Below are positions 13,801 to 27,966 of a DNA stretch of 64,000 nt, piece by piece. A program made the translations under genes and the position numbers. The stretch is from contig CM063284.1 in assembly GCA_032173965.1 (NCBI GenBank), positions 107,775,910 through 107,839,909 of the forward strand, read 5' to 3'. Origin of the DNA: Sitta carolinensis (lineage: Eukaryota > Chordata > Aves > Passeriformes > Sittidae). Under the pieces are notes generated by a model. That model saw only the letters and a list, made by a program, of their open reading frames with translations, searched no databases and was not told where the DNA came from. The stretch's first letter is position 1. Every line of letters begins with the position of its first letter.

Positions 13801-16489
13801 ACAGAAGCTGCAGCCAAGGCAAGGAGCCAAGGGCTGAGAGACAAATCTGATAACCTGATGCAATACAGGTTTGTATCTGTTAATCCAGCACTCATGAACT
13901 TCTGCACTTTGTAAAAGATGACTTCTGTGAAAAAAACCCATCTGCTGTGCTCCCTCATCTCTTTGCTCTGGAAAATATTGCAAAATCTAAGTGCAGGCTG
14001 TGACCTCCACATGCAGGTGATTTCTGTGGCCAGTTTGAATTCTGTCTTTGTTCTGTGGCTACGTCTAAAACACAGAATTAGTTTAAATTGGTATAATCTC
14101 CTCTTTGCACTGTTTCTGGTCATTTTGAGACACTTCATTCTGTGGTTGAAAAGAGCCTTGCCTCTGTCCTAGGGCAACTTGGCAGCTGGGAAAAGGGGTT
14201 TCAAAGGAGGGAAGAAGCCATTCAGGGTCAGGTACCCCCAGTTTATTTTGGCATGGCAAATATTTTGCCAAAAGAAAATTCAAATTAAAAAATCCAAACA
14301 TCAGGCAACTTGCCAACAGTCTAAACAAAGACTTGAATCTGCTTGAATAGGCATGTTTAGATGAAGTCCTGTATCACATTGGTAATTACAGACCCTGTTA
14401 TCACAGTAACTCACTGCCAGGTGAAAAATCCCTTGTGAAATAACTACACCTAAGACCACATACTTATGTGAGGCAAGGCAAATGCTTTACCCTTCTGTCA
14501 GAGGGCCAAACTGCTCTGTATGGGGAAAAAGTGCAGAATAAACCCAAGTAAGCCAGACATTCATATATGTAGACCTAACCTGAGTAAGTACAAAGTAGGG
14601 CTTACAACGCATTTCTGACCGGAAACAAGAAGTGCACAGAAAACAAGCATAAATGCTTTGAGTATGTGTGTGGATTTAAAAGGAAAGAGCCAGAAATTAG
14701 ACAGTAGGGGAGGGAGGTGATCTGCAGGTAAATAGGAGATATAGGAGATAATTAATCAGGAGATTAATTATCTGCCAAGCCACACGGATCCTTGATTATA
14801 GTAAACAGCCAGTGCTTAGTATTCAGGATGATTTTCAAAAAGATCTACACTTTCAGCCTAGTGGTGGCAGGCACCAGAACCTCCCAAGCTGTTTCATGTT
14901 TTATTTTAAATTCTTAATTTTGCCTCCCGTTGAACAGAGACAAATGTAAACAGCAGACAGGAACTGCTGTCTCTCCAGAAGAGTAATGTTCTCAAGGAAC
15001 AGCTTCAGAACATACATGGAGCCTATGTTACTGGAAGAATTCAAGGAAGAAATCTGCAGTTTTCCCCATAAGAATTCTAGGTGTAGAATTAGCAACATTT
15101 CTTCGCATAATTTCTTAGGTCCAGAGAAATGGGGAAAGCCTCACAAGTATATTCAAGTCTTTCATTTAGCAACCCTTGAAAGACAAAAGGAGAAAGTCCA
15201 CTTTGATACAAGGTAGTAGAGTAAAAAAATTCAAAATTTACTAAAATTCATGACAAAATTTGCTAGCAGCATTTACTTTTGGTTTAGTTTAGCATTTATT
15301 TTTCTCTCCAGGCACGTAGCTGGTCTGTGGGCTCACCTGATGAGTAGTCACACCAAACAGAGATGCTCATCAACTGCATACGTAACCAATGACCTCTGTG
15401 TACCACCTCGTTTCCAGGAGAGCCTGCAACTGATGGCTACAACATGGGTTTCACTGCTCTGTTGTTCAGATTCATTCTTCTTTTGCTGTTCACATATTTC
15501 AGTTTTCAGGTGCTTAACTTCATGGAGGCCATCAGGGTCTTGCTGCAAGAGGTGATGCATTCAAAGTGCTCACCCAGCTGTAAAGCCTCTCTGTTCACCA
15601 AGGTTGCCAAAAGGAACGTTTTCACAACTGTTGTGGCTCTAGGGAAATCATACTTCATTGCAAACTGCAAACTCCTCATGTCTGAAGATTTCAAACAAAT
15701 TCTTCTTTGAGACAGTTCTTGGGCCACTAGATGCTACCATTGGCTACCATCAACTGAGAGTGTGATGCTCAAAATCCTACCATCTCTCTTAGCATTACAA
15801 AAGGTAGAAGGACGATGTGATGTCAAAGTGGAAGGTCCTACCCATTCCCTCCAGCTTCTGGGAGCCAGAAGTGGTAAAAATGAAAAGGAAGATGTACCCC
15901 ATGCCTTATCACAGCCTGTCTTGCTAGTAGAAAGATAGCAGAGAAGGTTGACTTTCATAGGAGTGGACATAGCAGAGGTAATACGTAACTGCTTGATTCT
16001 TAAAGTGTTAGGGGGCAGTCTCCAAATAGAGAAAACACCCCATGTCTCCAGTGTATTTTACTGAAGGTTTTCCTTCTCAGGAAAGGATGACATGGGAATT
16101 TAAAAATAATAGTAATTTGGGTAAGGTTTCAGAAGAAAGTAGAATAATTCCATAGGATCCTTTTGCGTGGATAACCTGAATTTTCAACCTGCAAGGCTTG
16201 CAGTATTGATATTCCATTAGCAATCTCCAAGCTTTCTAACATTTTACTACCAGCTAATCAATGTCAAATTCCATGGAGCTGCTGAGAAAGCACACATTTC
16301 TGCTGAGAGAATTGATATCTTTATCCCATCTTCCATTCTCCTGCATGGAGCAATGCAGTAGGACAGAGCTACACATTTGTGTGAATATTCCTGAGCACAA
16401 GCATTAAAATGGAAACTGACAATGATAGCAGCAATTGTTTTGCTTGTAGTTAACATACACTATGCTCAATCCATCCATCATTGCTTTAA
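7881..16489. other. Intergenic, no gene recognised
   Basis: Continues from the old CR1. It contains one 161-codon plus-strand frame overlapping and leaving the CR1 (7801-8286), and a slightly GC-richer patch at 13.08-13.56 kb with a 147-codon frame; neither resembles a known protein. It also holds the hairpins at 8843-8865 and 14746-14773. A 73-codon minus-strand frame at 15506-15727 has protein-like composition but no recognised homology. Confidence 0.55.
14746..14773. repeat. Perfect inverted repeat, 12-bp arms, 4-nt loop
   Basis: Arms AGATAATTAATC and GATTAATTATCT are separated by AGGA. They are AT-rich, and each arm contains TTAAT homeodomain-like cores. Confidence 0.9.
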
Positions 16490-16585
16490 ACCTGATCCAG
16501 TTTAAGCTGTTCCTGCTTGGTGCAGGGGAGCTGAACTGGATGACCTTTAAATGCCCCTTCCATCTATGATTCTATGATTCTATAG
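16490..16585 (+). mobile_element. CR1 3'-terminal fragment
   Basis: A short CR1 tail: 'GAGCTGAACTGGATGACCTT', then 'CCCCTTCCATC' and the terminal 'TATGATTCTATGATTCTAT' repeats. This is the classical plus-orientation CR1 3' end. It is only about 95 bp, so heavily 5'-truncated. Confidence 0.85.
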
Positions 16586-16954
16586 TTCATGTTGCATCAT
16601 AACTCAGGATATAAAAATATCCCTTTGTACTCCACCAAATCAAGGCCACCCTTTACTAATGATACCACTAATAATGCTGGACCTCATGTCTCCTCAGGCA
16701 GAAATCTAGTGGCAGCCAAAGAGAAACTGACTCAGGAAATGAGGCATTGGTTGCTGCAGGCTGTGGCATCTTCATCAATGCCTTTGCTGCAAAGATGTGA
16801 CTTTTTAAAAGTACACAGCAAAGCTTCAGGAAGAAGCCAACATCAAATAAGCACATGGAGAGCTGCTTTCTTCTACCATTGATCAAAGAGCAGTGTCAGG
16901 GGAAAGAGAAACAGTAGTGCCGCTAGAACAACTTTGTCTTCATGTCTCATCAAA

Positions 16955-17480
16955 TTGCATACAGAGGAGAGCAACAAAGCTGGTGAAAAGGCTGGAAGGC
17001 ATGTCCTAGGAGGAAGGGCTGAGGACTTAGGATTTGTCTAGTTTGCAGTAAAGAAGGCTGGGGGCAACCTCATTGCTACCTACAGCTTCCTGAGAAGGAG
17101 AAGTGGAGAGGCAGGTGCTGGTCTGTCTCCAGTGACAGGACACATGGGAATTGTCACAGCTACATTAGGGGAGGCTCAGACTGGACATCAAGAAGCATTT
17201 CTTTACCAAGGACATGGTCAAACACTGGAATAGACTTCCTAGGGTGGTGATCAATGTCCTAGGGCAGTCAATATTTAAAAGGTGTTTGGATAAGGCCCTC
17301 AATAGTTTACTCTAACTTTTGGACACACTTGAAGTGGACAGTCAGTTCGACTAGATGACCACTATAGGTCCCTTTATACTGAAATATTCTATTCTATTCT
17401 ATTCTATTCTATTCTATTCTATTCTATTCTATTCTATTCTATTCTATTCTGTTCTGTTCTTTTTGTTCTGTTCTGTTTTA
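16955..17480 (+). mobile_element. CR1 3' portion with expanded ATTCT tail
   Basis: The plus strand shows the typical CR1 3' region. It begins 'GAGGAGAGCAACAAAGCTGG', then 'GGAAGGGCTGAGGAC', a 'TGGACATCAAGAAGCATTTC' block, 'GGTGTTTGGATAAGGC' and 'ACTAGATGACC'. It ends in ATTCT repeats at 17386-17450 and impure GTTCT/TTTTGTTCTG units to about 17480. The normal two-to-three-unit CR1 tail has become a microsatellite. Confidence 0.88.
17386..17450 (+). repeat. (ATTCT)13 pentanucleotide microsatellite
   Basis: Thirteen uninterrupted ATTCT units followed by GTTCT variants, forming the tail of the CR1 copy. It creates a spurious open frame of repeated ILFYS. Confidence 0.97.
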
Positions 17481-20400
17481 TTCTTCTCTCTCCAAGCCTT
17501 GGTACAGATGCATCCTTGCATCTTTCAACTACTTGCTTCCTGAAAGTGTTTCCAGGAAGCAGGCTGGAAGGTTCCATCTGGAGATCAGACACAGCAAAGA
17601 TCCAGCTTCTCTATTTTGCATGCTCCATTTGGTGCTTCTCATCCCAAATGGGAGAGACTGGGGAGCTGCTGGGCAGGAGGGCCTGGAAATGTGTTGTGGA
17701 GCTCGGCAGCTGTTTCTGAAGCTGCGGCATTTCGCCATGGGCAGAGTTCCCTGTGTTCTGCACACTGCCTGATGGACCTCGGGGGAGCATGTCTTACAGA
17801 ATGAACACCAGGGTTACTCCCTAAGGACCTTTATTAAAAAAAGAAAAAAGGCAACCTCTGTGTAAATGAAATGCTTGTTTACAGCATAGTGCTATAAACT
17901 CTATGTGTTAAACTTCATAGCCTTAATGGGTTATAAAAGATACCCATATTATAGATAGAGATGGTGCAGAAGATGTAGAAGACATAGAAGGTAAGAATAA
18001 TAGAGATAATAAAGTTAATAATACCCTCTCCCCAAGACTTTACAAACAGCAGCCCTGACATTCAGTTTTATGCTTCCAAAATACAGAATTTAGCAAAAAT
18101 TAAGTCATGATACAAGTGCAATAAGCGCAGGTAATAGAGCCAACATTTCCTCCTAATCTGTTACATTACCGCTACCTAACTTCTCCAAATGTTGTATTAA
18201 CTAAAGGTGACAATATTGCAATTATATCTTAGTCTTTGCAGCTGTTTTCACATCTTGGTGGTAGAAACTGCCTTTCCTATACACATAAAGGGAGGGGCAG
18301 CTATAACTGGGATTATACAATTTGAGAGAGTTTAATGATGATCCAAGAAGTGCCTGAGAACAGGAAAGAACGTATAAAACGTATTTGAACGTATAAAACA
18401 AATATTTATAGCAATTCAACGAAGTGAAGAATAAGTCAAAGAATGCCCTGGTCTCCAACTGGCCGTGATGAAAAAAGCAGAATGGAAAGCAGGTGCATAA
18501 GAGAGGATTTCTGGGCATGATTTCCACTTGTGATGCTCTGTGAGAGACCCATGGGGAGAGGAAAGGGATGCTGACTGCAGGATGTCAACAAAGAGCTTGG
18601 AAGAGACTGATCCCTTCTGTAGGCCTTCTTCAGGCCCCAGGGCAAAGCTTGTAATTGTGCTCAGATAAGTGAAATTTTCTACAAGTTATTTCCAGTGCAA
18701 AGAAGCTGGAAAGTCTGAAGCTGGAAATCAAGACACAGGATTTGTATTTACAGAATGCTCATTTACCTTGTACAGAGGGGATCAGTCTGGCTAATATTTG
18801 AATTTCTGCAGATGTTTCTCCATCCTCCTGGGTTAAAAGTTGGCACATTGGAATGGCAGGAGTTGAAAAGATTTAATTTGAATTAAAGAATCCAAACCAA
18901 CCTTAACAGCATGCAAGCACAATTTCATTTCACTACAAAAGTGAAAAATGGGCAAAAAATGCATTGACATATACACTGCATGTGGTTTACTTTAAATACT
19001 GTAATTGATTATGAGGCGTTTTGTTGAGAGGATGGGAGGAAGAAAAATCCTTATTCAAATTGTCTGGTGGAGTCTAATGTAACAGGCTGCATTCAAAACT
19101 TGTGCAATGAGAAAGGTTTTTTTGAAAGTTATTCAATTTGTAATTTCTAAATCAAATCTTCCAATAGAAAGTGCAGCATCTAGGAATTCAAGTAATAGAG
19201 ACTTTGCTCCAATCTGTAACATGCAATCAAAAGCATTGTAAAATAAAATTTTTCACCAATGGCAGAGAAATTGTTTATTTTCTGATTAGGAACACCTCAT
19301 CATCATCAGAATTTCTGGAATGCTTTTGAAATCTCCTCTAGAATACTGATGGAAAGACTCTTTTTTTTCCAATCAGCAGATTGAAAATCAACCCCTGCCT
19401 GCATTTCAATCAACCCCTACCTCCACTGGGCTTTAAGGTCTGCTGATTCCCCATACCATGGCAGGACTCAGAATTTCCCATAATCTGTGGTGCTGCATCA
19501 TCCCCTTTTCCCTCCATCTCCTTCTTCAGTTATACCCTTTCCCCAAACTCTTCTGTCTGACAGCCATTCATCTCCTCTGTTATTTCACAAGTTTTTCAGG
19601 GTTACATTTCTTTTTCTGTGGGCCTCAGCACTAAACTACCAAATAAGCAGTTTGACTTCTCTATTTCCCTTTTCTTTTCTCAGCATGCTCATTAGTTTGC
19701 TACTTAGCAAAAGGAAACCCCTTTGCTGTCAAAAGAAATGATGCTGGACTTCAAATTATCATGATATCAGATGTTTGTTAAGAAACACTCATATCAAGAT
19801 AGCCCCATACTAGTCAGCATCCATCTATACTCAGACATTTTAAAGGGAGACAGGATAAGCCAGTGAGACAGAAACATGGGAGTCTCAATAATTATCAGCC
19901 CTCCAAACAGGCCCCAGAGCCATAAATGAACAGATCCTTCTCACAAAGGCATACAGAATGATGCTCTGACCTAAGAAGTCTTGTGGAGGGGACCCAAGGA
20001 TTTCTTTGAGAAGCATACCTTGGACAAAGATTCCGTGATATTTCTAAGAAGACATGCTTTGCTTTGATCCAGACATGTCTCCATTAGGACATAGAATTCT
20101 AAAAATTTACTGTAGCCCCTATGGAAATGGTGCATAAAAATGGGATTTTATGCTTTCTTTCTTTTAATTTCATATGGAAGTTGCTTTAACCCTTAATTTC
20201 AGCAGAATCAAGAAATTTATCCAGATTGCTTTCTTATTATATATAAACCATACATACATATAAACCCTTCACAAAATGGTTTCACTAAGGTCAGAGTCCC
20301 CTACTCCTGCCTTCTGTCTCTACACTGTCCCCTTTTCTTTTCTTCTGTTCCCAGACCTCCTCATACCAGAAATAAAATGTTTTCTTCTGTCAAGGACCTG

Positions 20401-22402
20401 AATTGGGCTATGTTTCAGCTTACAAATCATGTACATTACTATTGTTGACTAGCCAAATCCAAATTAAACTAATTTTTCACCTAGTTTAAACAGCTGAGGC
20501 AAAAGATGGAAGAATCAGAATTATCTTCCCTAATTTGTCAGTAAACTGCACCTGCATGGAGGCACTGAAATACCACAGTTAACCCCAAGACTCAGCTTGT
20601 GACACTGTTTGAAGTACAGAAGAAAAGAAAATGACTGCATAACAAACACAAGCCAACTTTCCTGAGCTGCTAAAGGCTGTAGCTGGGAGTTCAGCAGAAT
20701 TAAATCCCAGCCATTAGGAACTAGCTGCACTTCTGCTTACATTAAACCAACCAATGCTTTGGAAAGTAATACACTTCTATAAGTCATTCATAGCATCATA
20801 ATGCCAGTAATTTAAGTCCTTTGGGGCTTCTGTAAGATCTCTGGAAAAGCAAGTGGAAGAAAGTCTATGGCTGCTGCCTTAGGCGTTCTGTGGGTGTTAA
20901 ATGCATGTAGGCAAATAGCTGACAAACCACATATTCAAATTAGGACATGCATATTCATCTGTTTTATTCAGGTTTGCATAGGACTGGTTTTAACTTGGTC
21001 AAGAAAAAGTGTTCTCCTTTCTCCCTCTGTTAGTACTGTCACTACTTACTATAAGAAGGTAGCACACTAAACTAATTAGTGGATGTGGCCTAAAAAATGT
21101 CAAGACAGAGAGAGAATACGCATACCTGATGCATATAGATGTTGTAGGGTCAGATCCCCATCATACTTCCTCTGCAGCTGGTGTTTTTCAGCTCCCAAGA
21201 AGAGTATTGTGTTTGGCACCTCCATTACAGCATCTCTTTGTTCTCACATTAACTCCTGCGGTTAAACCAATGCAGCGAAGATGCGTGGGCACTGTCGGCA
21301 GGGTTAGTAGCAGAATGTCAGTCCCTGCACTGGGATCTTTCCAGGAGCATGGCAGAAAGGTCCTGCACACATGGCTCCCTGCAGGAGTGGATGGTAACCC
21401 TGAGATGGGAGAGGAGGGCACAGCTTCAGGAGCAAGCACACAAGAGACTGTGTCATGATCATGTTGTAGGGTCTCAGGCCATTTTTGCCATCTCCCTCTA
21501 TAGCCAAGGAATCAAGAAGGCCAAAAGCACTTGAAACTACTAAAGTGTACTTCTTAAGTCCCCATGTTCAGGAATACTACCCAGAGTTGGAGCAAATGAA
21601 AGTGAAAGTTGGCATTGTCCTACTGGAGAGAGGAAAAGAGCTCTGGCTCATACTCTTCATTCTCACCTTTCCAGGAAGGTTTTAATTTACTATGTATTTA
21701 CCATTTGTGGTTTCTTATTTCAGAAAATATTCTGCCCTGGGCTTATTCCAGGAGCCAGGCAGCTCAATAAGCAGGACTTATACGAGTATATTTGCCCCAT
21801 ATTATTGTTTGCTGAGACAGGCTCTGCAGGACACTCTGCTCATTCTTGCTCTGATGTGATCAACAGTCTTTCCAGCTCTCCAGGCTAGTACTGACCTGTG
21901 CCACTTTGCTTCCTGCTGAAGTGGCAAGACCAGCTCCTGCCTCAGTTAGATTCGAGCAAGTCAGACTTGTTCTTACCTCTCTGCCACTACTCCTTGGCTG
22001 CTCTCACCTTCTTGAGTCTGACTGGTCCTGTTCATCTTCAGCAGGTATCTCCTCACTGTTCCCTTTTCCTTCTCTTAAGTTTTCAGCCCTTCCTTTCCCC
22101 AGTCCTCTCCTCCAATTCTGCTCCCAATTATAGTTAGCTGAATCCATACAGAAATTAATATAGCATTTCATTTTGTCCACTCTTTGTCTGACTTGTATCT
22201 TTTCAAAGAGCACTACTGAGTACTATGTGTAACACATACCAGAACTTTTAACCCACAGAGGACATCTAACCCATTGGATCCTCAAAATAAGACATGCCCT
22301 GCTGCTGCCTGTTTAATACAGTAAATTATTAGCATTTGATAACTATTGGTCACTTTTGACACTGGAATAATTTCATCAATATTTTTTTTTCTTCCCTTGT
22401 AT

Positions 22403-22492
22403 CTATATATATACATATTCACATGCACACACACATAAACACACATACACATATCTCAATATATCTATATCTATATCTCTACACATATACAG
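22403..22492. repeat. Compound TA/CA/CTATAT microsatellite
   Basis: TATATATATAC, then CACACACATA-type units and repeated ATATCT units; low complexity, degraded. Confidence 0.85.
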
Positions 22493-25263
22493 GAAACCCA
22501 TGTCTGAACAATTTTTCCAGGTGCAGCCTCTTTACTGGTCAGAAAACCAGTCCTCCTACTGGATCAAAGCTTATCCTTGGCTTCTGTGGAAGTCTTCTAA
22601 GCTTATATTTTCCAGTATTTCTTTCAACTCCTTGGATTAGTCATCATGAACATTCTTAGACTTTCTAGATTTGATTCTTTAATTTGATCTCTTCCCTGAT
22701 ATATTCTACAAAACTTGCAGTGACTTTTGCATTGAGTGGCTTTCCTGCTGTGTTCTTGGCTATCATTTCAGTGAGGACTGTTCAGCAGAGGTCCTCTCAG
22801 ATCTGGAGAGTGTACACAGCAATCAAGGTCTGCTGTGTACTTACTGCCTTGTACTGGCACCCAACCAGAACCTGTGGTGCTCACAGCTGCTGCACCTTTT
22901 TTGCCTGCAGCACATTCTGAATTAGCATGTACTGAAAATATTCATTTCACAGATGTTCAGCTTCAAATTCCACTGTTTAGAAGACAGACTTTATTAGAAA
23001 AAGACCAAATTTTAAGGACAGAGTCTTCCCATGGACAAGTGAAACCGAAGTTTGCTCTTTGTTTTCTTTTTGGAGTAGTCTTTGCACAGCAAAATGTCAA
23101 TACCTGGGAAAGTTTATTTAATGCAAATTAATTGTTGTTCTGTGTGTCTTAGGTTATGCTTACACCTGAAGTTGTGTACTAGCCCTGAACTAATTAGATC
23201 AGCCACGGTAGGGTCTGACTAGTGTTACCCACCTACATTGTAGCCCATATATTAAATATAGGATTGTTGTGGTGGGATGGCTACTGCTACATATATTTTG
23301 TATCCTCAGTTTTTTTTGTATCCCTCTGGTATAAAATCTTAAAATAACTGAATGAAATGGATTTCTGCCATCAGTTTCAAGAGAATCAGGATTTCTAGTT
23401 TTTGTTTTGCCTTTGGTGCAAGACTACAAAATCTCGAAGTAGTCTGAAGATGTCTTTTTCCTTTCTGTTGTAAAGAATAAATTTCACTTTTACCTTCATC
23501 ACCAGGACAGACATTACCAGAAGCTATCCTGTGGACAGAAGGAACATGAAAACTGCAAAATTCTAGTTTGATGAATGCTTGTGAGAAATATTTTCAAATG
23601 TGTTTTTCCTCAAGGTTGCTGCTTCTGTGTGCAATGGTTGTTCATTTAATTCAGACAACACCTGTCTCTGATCATCATTTTTTTGAGAGTTCTAGTAATC
23701 CATAAACTTAATCTGGAAAGGAAAACATACTGTTACTAAAACAGTCTAGTAGAATCCTGCTCCTGTTTTGATTACTACGATGCACATGCTGAAGCATTTT
23801 CTTCATTAGATATTTAGTCTCTTCTGTGCCTTGTTGTGGTCTCCTTTCTCTCTTTTCCTGGTTTTGCAGGTGTTTTTTCTGTCACTGCTTCAGAATTTCT
23901 TTATTGTTCTTATAGTAAACGTTCCTCTAATATCAGCAGCTGATATGAACAGCCACCCCAGTAGCAAAAATTCCGTAAGTTTTTATGGTTGTAGACTATA
24001 AGAAGTATCTCAAAACCCTCTGCTAACATGATACCCTTCTAGTTAAGGCTCTATCCAAGCTCAGATTGCAGCTCTAAATGCCATGAGGCACCATGGATGG
24101 ATAGGCACATAATGATGAACTTCCTCTCTGCCTGGAGTTAAAAGTGGTTTATGTTAATGTCAGTCTTCCACTGACAGTTTTTATGCTCTCCATCCACACA
24201 CTACATATGCTGCTAATACTGGCACTATTTTCCCACTTTTTGGTGGTGAATATTTGCCAAAAAAAAGCACACTTGAATACTCCAGAAAGGACAAATGCAG
24301 CCACAGATCCTCTTTTTGTCTTTTAATTATGACTGCTGGTATGGATCTGTTGACCTCTGCTTTGTTCACTCTGCTGCTGTGATGATTACTGGAGTTGGGA
24401 GCTGGGTCTCTGTCTCAGCCACTCTGAATTAGCATCTCTTCAAAGTGGTGGCCTGCCTTCCTCATCTCCTCTGGGACAGCATGTCCAGCACCATCAGCAG
24501 ACCAGAGGATCTTCTCTCATGAGTCTTGTTGTTTTCCTTCTATTTTCTCTCTGTGCTAGGAGGGGAGGGTGAGCAGGTTCTGGTTGGATACCAGTCTGAG
24601 GCAGTGGGTACACAGCAGACCTTGCAGACCTTGGATCTAAGAGGCCCTTTGCTGAGTCATCCTTGCTGGAGGAATAGGCAGGAACATGGAATGATGGCCA
24701 CTCAGAGCAAAAGTGCCTGCAGATATCTCAGAGCATAATATCAGGGAAGAGATCCAGCTAAAGAGGGGACTGAACAAGGAGCTGGGTGTGTGCTTGGCTG
24801 TTGGCTGGGGTCAACCCACCAAAATGGTGTTGTGAACAGCACCAAGGTGCTCTTGTATGATGTGGAGGTAGTAAAAACAATTTTATGTGTTCTCTCATTT
24901 GGCTTAAAGAAGAGTCTTTATTCCTTGGATTGCATGCTCATAGAACTTGTAACGAATTCCAAAAACTCATGGGAAAAAGAACAAAGGAAATCCTCTTATT
25001 ATATCTGGAACAGCAACCCTTCAGTTGTGTTTCAACACATAATAAAATTCACTTATTTTGTTACTACTGCACCTTCAATTCTTAAGACAGAAAAGATACA
25101 TGGCTATGAGTAAAATATATTTTAATATATTACAAACTTGAATATTTTGATTGTGTACTTTTATAAAAGGCTTTAGTATGCTCAGAAGTACCAAAGTTGT
25201 TTCTGCTGTTAAACTGCTACAAACTGGCCAAATAACTATTGGAGACTGAAATACCTTCCCCTC

Positions 25264-25264
<1 letters not shown>

Positions 25265-25305
<41 letters not shown>

Positions 25306-25390
25306 GCTTATATAAACATACATACACACACACATATAATATACATATATATACACATATGCATTTTATATATACATACACACATATCAA
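25265..25390. repeat. (TA)n with adjoining CA/TA microsatellite
   Basis: A pure TA run of about 30 bp from 25267, followed by ATAAAATATAAA and CATACACACACACATATA-type sequence. It generates spurious Tyr/Ile/His/Thr-rich frames on both strands. Confidence 0.95.
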
Positions 25391-27885
25391 CAATTTTCCA
25401 AAGAAAGGTCTCTTCCCTGCAGCTAATAAGAAAAAAAAAAAGAGATGCAAATATTCCTTAATTAAGCAGAGTTATAAAACAATAAAAGAAATTGCTTTTA
25501 TCAAATTTAGCAATTGGATGGCAGTTTGCTTAGAATTATTGAGATCAGAAAAGAGTCTTCCACCTGAGTAAAGAGCTGAATATTTAAGTTCTCACTGTAG
25601 AAACACAGCCCTTCCATAGCTGCCAGTGCTGAACTGCACTGCATTGTTTACAGCCTGGGACATTTTGGGAAAATTTCAGCATAATAGCTCATTTTGCTGT
25701 CACCTGGGATGGCTAGGGAACAGTCTCACCTTCCTTTTTGCTACACCTTACACAACATGATGAAATCTACAACAAAAAGATGTGGAGGGCTGCTGGAAGT
25801 GGTAGTGAAGTCACTGCAGCTAAAAAGACCTTGCTTTCAACTAGTAGAACACATCAAATTTCAGTGCTGAAGTTTGCAAATCTGTAAGAAATGAGTGTCA
25901 TAAACACATAGATAAACAGTATTTCCTGAGCTCTTAATATAATTTTCCTTTCAACACTCCTACAGTCCTGGCATTTGTAATGTTTCTTTTGGTATTGAAG
26001 TTGTGGGTAGAAGAATGCAAGAATGTCTGCATATTTAAGATACTAATCCCAGATTACTTTTAAAAGTCAGTGCTTAGGTAATATTAAAGAAGAAAGAGCT
26101 GATGAAGTGGTTTAGTTTTGGTCTTTCTGGTGATTGGTCATGAACCAATCATGCAGCATTTACATTTCTTAGGGATGGTGATTCTTTTCCGAAGGGCACA
26201 GACAAAGTAATCTAATAATTTAAATATGGGATAATTTTACAGACTTATGTTCTAATTCATATGTAGCTCAAATTCAGTATTTATGTTGGCTGAAATGATG
26301 GGCAATGCACTGTATTAACTAAAGATTTGGAGAACAAAATTACCTACCAGCTCACAGTACCTCTCTTAATGTGTTTTTGAGAATTAGTGTGTTTTTAAAA
26401 GACAGACTCACAGCAGAAGTACGAGAGTACAAAAACACAACAGCATCTATTTCATTGAATTCAGCCAAGTGCTGACTGCAATTAATTCCATTGTGCTGAC
26501 AGGCTAATCCCTGGCAGCTTTCAAACTCCACAAATAAAAAGCATTAACTTATCTTCAGAAGCCTCTGAACCTCTCTGAAACCTGTTCCCTTGCCATTGCC
26601 CAAAAGTGAGCATATCTCCATGTTTTGCAGTGCCAGAAGTGCTGTACTGGACACAATCAAGTGAAGCTGCAGGCACTGAGATATTCAAAGAGAGTTCCCC
26701 AATATGGGAGAAAGTGGTAGAGTCAAGATTTCCTGGAATTATTTCCCCTTGACACTTCATAAATGCAAAGGAGTCTGTTCCTCAGGACAGTGTAAGGAGG
26801 TAACACCTCCTTCCATAGGGAGGATATAACACTATTTTCCCCCTCCCATCTCCATTACTTTCTGCATAACCACCTGTTTTTCCCTCTGGAGGCCCAGGCA
26901 CAAACATATAAGAATACTTTTAATTTTCTTTGGCCTCGCTCCACTGTTTCAAGTCCTTTTGCAGGTGTTCTTGCCAAGCTCTCACTTGACTGATGTCGCT
27001 CTATCATTGAGCTTCCTGCACGAAATGTGCTCCTGTAGGTGTTGTTAGCAGGGACTGGGTGCTTGGATATCTCTGAATTGTTTTATACTGGGGTAGTGGG
27101 GATTAAACATAATTAATCTCCCTCCTTCATCAATCTTTCCCTTTTAGGCATCTAATTGCACTGGTGTTGCATTTGTGTAATTCAGTTACACAGTCCCTGC
27201 TATGTATCTTTGTAAGCTGATGTCTGGATGGGGCACCATCAGAAAGGGCTGTTCAGTCAACCAGGAGATGACAGTGGGAAATCACTGTCCCTGGCCAGAC
27301 TAACAGGAATTGCAGCTCTGCCAACCATTGATGCTGACAAAGGTTCAACTGGGTTACAGCAATTTTTGCCCTAATCAGGATGCTAACTCTAAGGTTTCCC
27401 TGGCAACAGGAGTTGTAAGTCTAAAGTGACATCTCATTTCTACTAATCTGTTATTTCATTTTCAGTAGGTAATTGCAGGTAAATCCTCCAGCAGCTGTTC
27501 CAAAGAAGGATGAAGTGGTCAATACATTTCATTCTGCTGCCTATAAATTTGAGTATATTAGGGAGCAGTGTCATCAAATTTTTATCTGAGACACTTAATC
27601 TGTGTATTAATAAGCATTATCTAAAACAGATAGGTTCTCTTTCTTTGCAAAATTATGGCATACATTAGCAATGAAATATCAACTTTTTCAATTACGTGAT
27701 GAAATAGAAGGGCAGCTCCCATTACTGAAGCTGAGGTATATAATTTTGATAAGAGAATTGAAAATAAAATTCTTATCATGTGTCTCAGTAGCACTGTGGA
27801 CTTCCCTATTACTCAAGTGGTTTAATTTCTATTACTAACAGCAGAAATAACAAAAGGAAAAGTGCTATATGATTTCCTTCTTCTG

Positions 27886-27966
27886 TGTTTTTTTTGTTTG
27901 TTTTTGTTTGTTGTTTGTTTGTTTTTGTTTGTTTGTTTTTGTTTTTGTTCTTGTTTTTGTTTTTTC
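27886..27966. repeat. (TTTG)/(TTTTTG) simple repeat
   Basis: Alternating GTTT and GTTTTT units over about 80 bp. It may be the poly(A)-like remnant of a retroposon, but no element body was recognised beside it. Confidence 0.92.

Noticed and set aside
17355..17543. Frame of repeated ILFYS
   Set aside because: Translation of the ATTCT microsatellite.
25075..25571. Tyr/Ile/His/Thr-rich frames on both strands
   Set aside because: Produced by the TA/CA microsatellite.
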